Of a stretch of 64,000 nucleotides of DNA, positions 10,077-18,500 are shown one piece after another. Below the pieces are notes generated by a model. The model ran no database searches. It saw only the letters and a program-made list of their open reading frames with translations, and had not been told where the DNA came from. The number at the start of each line of letters is the position of its first letter. Position 1 is the stretch's first letter. This stretch comes from Phaseolus vulgaris (lineage: Eukaryota > Streptophyta > Magnoliopsida > Fabales > Fabaceae). The position numbers and the translations under genes are program-made. Location: the NCBI RefSeq assembly GCF_000499845.2, contig NC_023749.2, forward strand, positions 25,926,695 through 25,990,694, in the 5' to 3' direction.

Positions 10077-12979
10077 TTAATGTTCAGAAGGCACGATCTT
10101 CCCATCCACCACTTCATTGCATATTGACACCATGGACAGGTCGAGCTCGGGGTACTGGCAAGCGACTTGCTCCAGGGCGGCGTCGAACCCGGCGGCAAGG
10201 ACTTGGGCGGAGCTTTGCTCGAGCTCTTCGGTTTGTTGCTTGAGCTCCTCGGTTTGTTGCTTCAGCTCGTCAGCTCGTTTCTTCAGTTCTTCAGTTTCCC
10301 CACGAGCTTGAGCAAGGTCTTCAGCAACCTTCTTGCCTTCGTCCCGCGCCTGGGCCAGCTCTGCAGAAGTTCTCTTGTTTTCCTCTCGAGCCTTGGCGAG
10401 CTCATCCATGGCGTCGTCCCTCTCCTTCTCGACCTTTCCGAGGAGAACCTCCCGATCAGCCGACCTTTTTTCAAGGTTCTCTACCTTGGCTGCATCCGCT
10501 TTCATTGATGCCTCCAAGTTGGCCACCTTGAGCCTGTAGGGAACCAGCTTACTCTCCAGCTCGATTTTCTCTTGAGCTAGGAGGTGTAGTTTCTGGCGCA
10601 GATCGGAGGCCTCCTTGCGTGCAACCCTCAGCTCAGCACTTATGGCGCACTCCACCCTTGAGTGATCGATTTCTGCCATCATCAGATTGCAAGACAGTTT
10701 TTCTGCCTCAATCCTTATCAGGCGATTCTCCTCCTGGAGCGTTGAGATCTCGCCTTGAAGCCTCTTGTTTGAGCTCTTCACAACCTTTGTTATGATCGAG
10801 GGGAGGTCCTCGGCCATCATCTTTAGTTTAGCTGTGAAGGGCCCCCAGACTTCTTTGACCAAGGGGGGAAGGCTTGCAGCTGCTGTTGGTGGAGGTGCTG
10901 AAGGAGCCTGGTGCTGACTTTCACCACCACCCTCTTGAGTTGGTAGAACGAGGGGGGCTTCCTGGCGTGGTGGTGAAGTGGGGGACTCAGTTATAAGTAT
11001 CGGCGAGTTGTGGGCACCTTCATCCCCACTTGGTGCGGCCCCAACAATCGAGGTGGTTGAAGGAGGACCCTCTCCAGCAGATACAAACGGCGTGGAGGCG
11101 CTAGGAGGGTTCTCTATAAAATTGGGCTCGCTGCTTTCAACCACAGGGAGCGCGACCGCCAAGGGTGTTGCTTGGACTGGCAGTGTTGGAGCTGGGGGAG
11201 AGGGCGGTGTTGGACCTGGGGGAGAGGGCGGTGTTGGTGTTGGGAGAGCGGGTGGTGAAGAAGGTGCCACCCTTTTTCTTTTGGTGACAAGGCCATCCTC
11301 AGTCGCCTCGTCATCCTCATCCTCTTGAACCACTTGAGGGGTTTTCCTCTTTGGCTTCCTTAAGATGAGCTTTTTTTCGTTGAGGGGCGGGCAGCGTCTC
11401 TGGAGGAGCTGGACCTTGAGGAGGCGATCTGCCCTGGGCAGCGGCGATCTCCAGCACCGAGTTGGGCACAGTTTGGGAACCCATCGCCAACTTATGAGTT
11501 CGGGCGAGCGCCCTCAGTTCAGCTAATTTGCCTTTGCCCAACATGAGGTCTGCACAGGGTAAAAATAGACAAGTAAGCACAAAAGCAAAGGCAAAGTATA
11601 CGAGCATGTGTGCGAATAATGCAAACAAATGGCGCATGAATTAAAAACCAAGTCCAGTACGCAACAAGCAAGACGCCCGATGGTAGATAACAGAGATGCG
11701 AAATCAGTCCCAACACAAAACGAAAACCTAAGTGTCGAGGTAAAGGCTAACCTATATGAGCTTCGAGTTGGCCCTCGGAGAACTCGAAGGAGATTATTGA
11801 GGAGGTGGGAAAGGTGATGTTGGCGGCTGCTACTTTCTTCCAGAAAAGGCATAGATCTTTGTTTAGCTCGCCCATGGTGTCGAGACTTCTGGGCCTCCTA
11901 AAGCTCTCTTTGGCGTCTTTGTTCCCCTTGTGTACCCAGTACAAGGGGAAGCCGTCGAGCAGGGAGGGATGTTGGTCATTGGCGCACACCTTCACGAATT
12001 TTCCTTTCCAATCTTTGTAAGATTGCTGGAAGATGGAGAGGATTGACCTCCCAACAATCCCGTTCAGGCTAATCCAGAGGCGGTCTCCTGGATTCTTAGC
12101 TTCAAAGAGGAAGAGGAAAACGTCAACCGAAGTTGGCAATCCCATGTGTGCGCACATGATCTGGAACGCCATTAAGAACGCCCAGCTGTTGAGATGAAGC
12201 TGGGCGGGGGCGATATCGAGCTCGGTTAATAGCTCCCTCTCGAAGCGAGTGAAGGGAAGTCGGAGCTTCACCTTCTTGAAGAACGTCGCGTAGAGGAAGC
12301 AGAACAGCTCGCCGTTGTTTGCTTTATCGTCGGCGCAGATCGGCTCATCCGGGTGGCAAGGCAGCATGGCCATTTTGCTGTCATGCTCCTTATGGAATGA
12401 GAGCTCGGATTGGTCCCCTTTCCTTAGTCGGTGCACGCCCAACTCTGTGTTTATGGAAGAGGTTTCTTTCAACAAAGCTGAGGTGGCCCAAGCGTAGAGT
12501 TTCTTGTAGTCTTTTGGAGGTAGGGAGGCACCTCCGGCGACTGGCGGAGTTGCCTGAGCAAGGTTGGCGTGAGAAGTTGCGGGCCTCTCAGCCTGGGAAG
12601 AAGGGGCGCTAGATGCTCGTGTTGGGTCACGCGCCGGTAGAGGATTTGCCCCAGGTGCAACCCTGCGCGCTTGGGGTGGAGGGTTTCGCGATGAAGAAGG
12701 GGGGTTCGCGGTGGACTTTGTATGAGCCATCGCAGGAACTGCAAAGGAAAAGGGAAAAAGGATGAACAAAGGTTACAAAGAACGACTCGATTGAGGACGA
12801 AGAAAGGGAAGCGAACGAACGGGAGTTCGTTGGGACGAACGCAATGGAAGACGAAGCCCTAAGTTACGAGAGGGAAGAAAAGGAGAAAACAACCCACAAC
12901 GTATGCACCAGACAGATAATGGATGATGTGAATCGGTTAAAATGCAGCAAATATCAATAGAAGAAGTAAAAGAGGTACC
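10077..12979 (-). pseudogene. Element C: antisense gene (Transposase_28-like plus coiled coil), frameshifted
   Basis: This is the extra gene of Tat-type elements, transcribed against gag-pol. A 5' UTR intron is inferred at 12978-12739 (donor CGAAAG|GTACC, acceptor TTTGCAG). Coding exon 1 runs 12730-11752, starting MAHTKSTANPP. It holds ICADDKANNGELF, LPFTRFERELLTELDIAPAQ, SVDVFLFLFEAKNPGDRLW and a KDWKGKF motif, resembling Pfam Transposase_28. A phase-1 intron (11751-11550; ATAG|GTTAG, CTGTGCAG) leads to exon 2, which opens DLMLGKGKL. Exon 2 carries an acidic stretch, a KRKR basic patch, Pro/Ser-rich sequence and a long coiled coil, ending LDLSMVSICNEVVDGKIVP. A frameshift near 11375, at a run of seven T on the plus strand, breaks exon 2. 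The biochemical role is unknown. Confidence 0.8.
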
Positions 12980-13328
12980 TTTCGATGATCAGATGAGCGT
13001 TGAAGGGAGTTGGAGATTGAGAGAGTTGAGGAGCGTCGTGGGTTCGCAGAGAAAACTCAGAGTGTTTGAGAATGCAGAGAGATGATGAAACAGTGGAAAT
13101 GAAAGGGTTTAAGGGTTTTTCAAACGTTTTTGGAAGCGCAAACAACAGCTGAAGATGACCGTTAATGAAGCCACATGTTGAACAATTGGAAAAAGGGGTT
13201 TGGTGGAGCGTCAGAAAAGCAGAGGGTACGAACGTTTGGAATTTCGTGCCAGCGCCACATAGATCGGCATTGATGTGACCTCTTAGTCTTTTCGCTGGAC
13301 AAGTCTTTGCTTAAGCCTGGGGGGCTTG
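12980..13328 (-). promoter_or_regulatory. Element C: 5' UTR and upstream region of the antisense gene; polypurine tract
   Basis: On the minus strand this is pyrimidine-rich leader with CACTGTTTCATCATC (13081-13095), a word also found upstream of the antisense genes in A, E and F and partly in B. On the plus strand its end is the priming tract AAGCCTGGGGGGCTTG just before the 3' LTR, preceded by CTTAGTCTTTTCGCTG. The part from 13099 onward is repeated at 24729. Confidence 0.65.
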
Positions 13329-14250
13329 TGTACCGCCCAGGTAGTCGAAAGTGATGACGTGGCAGCAAGCTATAATATAGGCGTGTTGAACGGGACACCT
13401 GGCTTGCAGAAGGGAAGGAAGTCGGGGGGCTCGTGTAGTCGCCAGTCGTTAAGTTGGCGTGCCCCGACCTCTAGCATACCTAAACCGGCAGTCACCAAGT
13501 TTGTGTCGTAGTCGTCGAATGTGAACCCAGGCGACAAGGCGATCGGAGATCGCCGAGAGGAGGACATCGCCGAAAGATCAGGAAAGCTTGTTCCAGGCTT
13601 TCGAAGCGAAGGATGAAGTTGTCAGATGGCCATTCCCTAGCTGGCCAGAGGTTGAGGTCAGGGAACAGTTTACCCGAACATGCACGGTGAAGTAAGTGAA
13701 GGAGATCATAATGGCGGCCGACGAGACCACAGGGAAGGTGTGTATGATGACACCCGTACTCGCCACACAGAAGAGATCGCATGGGTACGTCCTGCATGGG
13801 TAACTTAGTCGAACAGCCTGAAGAGTAAGAAGTGACGCTCAAGCAGAGGATGCTCCAGATGGTGACACGTGTACAGCTAGATGCGAGCCACGTGTCCAGA
13901 TGTGTTACTGTCAGGAGAGAGAAAGCGCACAGGTATATAAGGGATTCTAACGAACTTCTGAGGTACGCGCGTTTTAGAATACTTCTTTTACGCTTGCGAG
14001 AACTTGAGTACGCTGAGAGAGAACATTGCATGGTTCCTGAAGTTCTTAGTTTTCCTCTTAGTATTTTGGTGGTTCAGTCGCTGATTTGAGCGTCGGAGCG
14101 CGATCGGCCGCAGCGACGCCATTCTGTCTTTTGCAAGTTCTTGAGGTGAATCAAGGTGAAGGACGGAAGCTAACACGGTGCAAAGCCGATCCAGAGGAAG
14201 CTACCTTTGACGAGGCAAGGCTTTTGCGTTCTGGTCAACAGGCAGGATCA
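13329..14250 (+). repeat. Element C: 3' LTR (LTR-A, 922 bp)
   Basis: TGTACCGCCC...GGCAGGATCA. U3 carries two G-boxes CACGTG (13866-13871 and 13889-13894) upstream of a TATATAA box (13934-13940). A block with GAGCGTCGGAGCG and GGCCGC (14081-14120) is shared with every LTR in the window. A copy of equal length lies at 24959-25880, with roughly ten substitutions by eye. Confidence 0.92.
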
Positions 14251-14290
14251 AATATTATTAATATTATAAAATATTATTAATATTAATAAT
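14251..14290. repeat. 40-bp ATT linker between LTR-A and LTR-B
   Basis: This is pure A/T sequence resembling the array at 1490-1936. It begins with AATAT, the inferred target duplication of C, and ends with ATAAT, the inferred target duplication of B. It recurs at 25881-25920. Confidence 0.85.
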
Positions 14291-15479
14291 TGATCCGATT
14301 GGTCATCGGTGGTCGATGACGTCAGCAACAGAGAACCACGTGGACCACTCGAAGGGTGACACGTGGACCAGGTGGCAGAGAGGTCAGGGGGACGATCGCC
14401 AAGAGCGGTGATCGGTGGTCAGTAACCAAGTTACCACCGACAGATCAGGCGGCAGAGAGGTCAGGGGACAGATCACCCAGAATGGTGATTAGTGGTCAGT
14501 AGCCAAGTGGCCACCAGCAGACCAGTTCCCAGACTCGCGCCTGGAGGCAGAGCGCGAGTCGAGAATAAACACTAATCAGTCATCGGGTGTATTGTCATCG
14601 GGGTCTCGTGTTACACGCAGTTAAACTGGGACTGAGGTTCCCAGCAAGAGCGTTACGCATGGATCTCGCTTGAGCACACCTCAGGGAATCATGCACGAGA
14701 GTGGCCTGAGGGAACTAGTAAACCAGTCAGTGATTGGTGATTCCCTCAACCCATTACGTGCGTGGCATCGTGAAGGGTAAGTCGCCTACGCAGAGAGCAA
14801 CGTTTGGTGAGTGTGCCTAGACCAGCCACACCCGACGTTCTCCTAAGAGTATGCGATTTACCCAGATAAGAGAAATATCCTAAGCTACTCCGCGAGGGCG
14901 TAACTTAGGCACACAAAGAGAAGCGCTAGAGCCCTTCCAGTAAATGACACGTGTGTGGTTAGATGTGAGTTGCAGGCCTCCACGTGTCACCATCTGAGAG
15001 GGGTGCGGTCCAGACAAAGGTGCACTCCGTACCATTAAGGGTACAGACAGGCGCAGCCCAACACAGAGACGCGCGGACACGCACAGACACCCACACTCTC
15101 TGATTCTGCAGGTACACTGTCTCTGAAAAGCGTAACAGGTTTCTGACACATGCCAGAAAAGCATAACAGAATTCTGTTATGCCCAGAAGCAGAGACAGAG
15201 AGATAAAAGGAGGAATCAGGGAGAGAAGTGGGGAGACGAGAAACAGAGAGCAAGAGTTTTTCACACACACTACTAGTTTTCTCATTTGGTGGTTCTGTGG
15301 ACTAACTTGATCGTCGGAGTGCAAACGGCCGCTAGAGGCGCCGTCTGTGTGTTTTGCAGGTCACGTTTGGAGATCCAAGAGAAGGTTCTGAGGGTGATTC
15401 TGTAGAAAACGCAGTCGCGTAGACGGGACAGAGTGTGCTACAGAGCGATTCCTCCACGTTCGAGTTGCCGGCAGGATCA
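14291..15479 (+). repeat. Element B: 5' LTR (LTR-B, 1,189 bp)
   Basis: TGATCCGATTGG...GGCAGGATCA. It contains CACGTG at 14337, 14360, 14948 and 14981, a TATA-like GATAAAAGG at 15202, and the shared R/U5 block at 15301-15342. The body of the LTR is unlike LTR-A. Confidence 0.9.
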
Positions 15480-15481
15480 TT

Positions 15482-15498
15482 TGGCGCCCACCGTGGGG
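15482..15498 (+). other. Element B: primer-binding site
   Basis: TGGCGCCCACCGTGGGG lies two bases after the 5' LTR end. The same 17 bases follow the 5' LTR of element A (30146-30162). It would pair with a tRNA 3' end; I do not assign which tRNA. Confidence 0.85.
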
Positions 15499-15578
15499 CA
15501 CGAGTGAATCGTTGTCCCATATATACCACAGTTTTAAAGACTTACCAGAGTTTTTATCAGTTTCCTTGATAGAGAAAG

Positions 15579-18500
15579 ATGCCTAGAAACAGACAGCCAT
15601 CACCTGCGCCATCCGCTGACGAAGGAGCTGTGAGAATGGCGCAGGTCCTGGAAATGGTGCGCACGCTGCAGGATAACGCCGCAGCGTCAAAGGTTGAACA
15701 AGAGAGGATGCAGACGGAGTTAGCTGCGTCGCAAAGCAGGAACGACGAGCTGAATCGCGTCAACGAGGAGTTGAGAAGGACGCTGCAAGCGCAGAGGGAA
15801 CACGTGGTTGACGAAAGGGTGTCTAGGATGCCCTCACCTCCAAGAGCGTTCCCCATGCCATTCTCCCCTGAGATCATGGGAACCATGGTGCCTCCCAACC
15901 TGGTGGGGGTCAAGGCATCGTTCAAGGGGGTAGAAGACCCGGAGGCGCATCTGACGGCGTTCCACACCCAGATGATGTTGTCTGGGGGTTCAGACGTTGT
16001 CTACTGCAAAATGTTTATGAGTACGCTCAGTGGAATCGCCATGGAGTGGTTCGTGAGCCTACCAGAAGGACATATCACGTCTTTCTCTCAGTTCTCGAAG
16101 CTCTTCACTGAACAATATATCGTCAACAAAGCACCTGCAGTGGTGTCATACGACTTGTTCGACGTGCGCCAGTACCAAGGTGAGTCGCTGAAAGACTACC
16201 TCAACCGCTTTGGAGCACAAGTGGTTAGACTGCCCAGCAAAGACGAAGATATGCTGGTGCACGCGTTTAAGAAGGGAGTGCTGCCTGGCCCTTTCAGCGA
16301 GTCTCTCATCAGGAGCCATCCCAGCACCTTTGCAGAGATTCGACGACGTGCGGTGGCGCACATAGTGGCAGAAACAGAGGTTTCTGAGAAGAGGGGAAGT
16401 GCTGCACCACCCAGACCTCGTGGAGAGCAAGGAAAGCCACAGCAAGCAAGGGTGCATGAGGCAAAGGAGGGGAAGAAGGTCCGGGAAAAACCTCGTCCCT
16501 ATGCACCAGGCAAAGACCAGAGCAGGGGGCGTGCAAGGGAGAATAACGCACCCCCGAGATACAACTTCATGGTGGAATTGGCGGATCTCATCGCCCTTCC
16601 TGCTGTAGCAGCAAGACTACGAGTACCAGAGAAGACATATAAGGTACTTGGAAGGAAGAAGAATGAATGGTGTGAGTTTCATCAGGCCTTTGGCCATACA
16701 CTTCATTCCTGTTTGGCGCTGGGACACCAACTGGCAGAGTTGGTGAAGTCTGGTTTCCTAGCAGATTACCTGCGTGAGCCGCAGGGTGATCGCGCGTCAG
16801 GATCCCAGACTGGAGAACAGCAACATGAAGTCCCTGTGCATGGGGAAGTGCAGACGATCGCGGGAGGCTTCTCTGGTGGGGGATGCACAGCTTCACAGAG
16901 AAGGAGATACGCTCGATCGGTGATGGCGGTAGATGCAATGAATGAGAGTCATTACCCTGAAGTGGACATTATCTTCAGGAAAGCTGATCTACGGGACGTT
17001 GTCCCACACGACAACGACCCTGTGGTCATTTCTCTCATCACTGCGGGAAGGCGAGTGCACCGAGTACTCGTAGATCAAGGAAGCTCGGCGGATGTCATGT
17101 TCTGGCCAACATTCAACAAGCTACAGTTGTCCCCTGATCAGTTAAGACCGTATACTGGTTGTCTCTACGGTTTTGCAGGAGATCAGGTAGAGGTGCGGGG
17201 ATACATCAAGCTGAGGACAACGTTCACTGACGGAACGACAGCCCGCACTGAAAAGATAAAGTACCTGGTGGTGAACGCCCCTTCCGCGTACAATGTCTTG
17301 TTGGGAAGGCCAACACTCAATAGACTGGGCGCGATACCGTCGACAAGGCATATGAAGTTGAAGCTGCCGTCGATGGAGGGGACCGTGATAACCATCAAGT
17401 CGGATCAGGCTGAGGCAAGACGCTGTTATGAGAACAGCTTGAAGCAAAAGAGAAGTGTGTGCCACATCACCACAAAACCACCGCCAGGCATGCGCGAAGA
17501 GCGATCGGTGGTCAGGGAGATACAGGGCGCTCGGAGGATGGAGGATGCTGCGGTGGGGGGCTCCCAGGTAGCCCAAGTCGAAGAAGAAGAGGAAGGCGCG
17601 ATCACTCCTCGCGAGTCAGGGATCGCGAGGGCGGTCATCGCCAGCGAGAGAAGGCCCCATCCAGCTGAAGGATGGGTCGAAGTGGACGTCGGGGGAAGAA
17701 AGTTCAAGTTAGGGGGATCCCTCGTTGAAGAAGAGCGAAGGCTGATCATGGGTGTGATTGAGAAGCACATGAATGCCTTCGCATGGTCAGCATCCGACAT
17801 GCCAGGAATCGACCCCGATTTCCTCTGCCATCATCTGTCGATGGACCCTATGGTTCGACCTGTGCGACAGAGGCGAAGGAAATTCAACGAGGAGAAGAGG
17901 AAGGTGATCCACGACGAAGCGCAGAAGCTCCTTGCCGCAGGGCACATCAGAGAAATCCAGTACCCCGAGTGGCTAGCGAATGTGGTACTGGTTCAAAAGG
18001 CAAGCGGCAAGTGGAGAATGTGCGTGGACTTGACTGACCTCAACAAGGCGTGCCCCAAGGATTCTTACCCCTTACCCAGCATAGATGCTCTAGTTGATAG
18101 TGCCTCGGGGGGAAAGTTACTCAGCTTCTTGGACGCTTTCTCAGGGTATAACCAGATCAGGATGCACCCAATGGATGAATGCAAGACTGCGTTTATGACC
18201 GAACGGTCTTGCTATTGCTACAAGGTCATGCCATTTGGGTTAAAGAATGCGGGGGCTACCTACCAGCGGCTCATGGATAGGGTGCTCTCGCCCATGCTGG
18301 GAAGGAACGTACACGCCTATGTAGATGACATGGTGGTTACGTCCCAAGAGAAGAAGCATCATGCAGCTGATCTGGAAGAGCTATTCACCACCATTGCCAA
18401 GTACAGGCTGAAGCTCAACCCTGAGAAATGCATTTTTGGTGTAGAGGCTGGGAAGTTCTTGGGTTTCCTCTTAACAGAGCGGGGAATCGAAGCTAACCCG

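Larger units (their letters stand above)
1937..14250 (+). mobile_element. Element C: decayed Tat-lineage Ty3/gypsy retrotransposon
   Basis: The order is truncated 5' LTR, leader, gag, pol, a repeat-rich spacer, an antisense gene, a polypurine tract and a 922-bp 3' LTR. AATAT precedes it (1932-1936) and follows its 3' LTR (14251-14255), consistent with a 5-bp target duplication, though a match inside an ATT array is weak evidence. It carries many stops and frameshifts, a solo LTR in pol and a deletion in the integrase C-terminus. Its 3' end is repeated downstream as part of element B. Confidence 0.88.

Noticed and set aside
13329..15479. A single 2,151-bp composite LTR (LTR-A, linker, LTR-B) for an element spanning 13329-27109
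   Set aside because: It has a primer site after the left copy and a purine tract before the right copy, but the homology extends 230 bp beyond the left boundary into element C, and the outer flanks (GCTTG and ATAAT) do not form a target duplication. Each half also has its own complete LTR ends.
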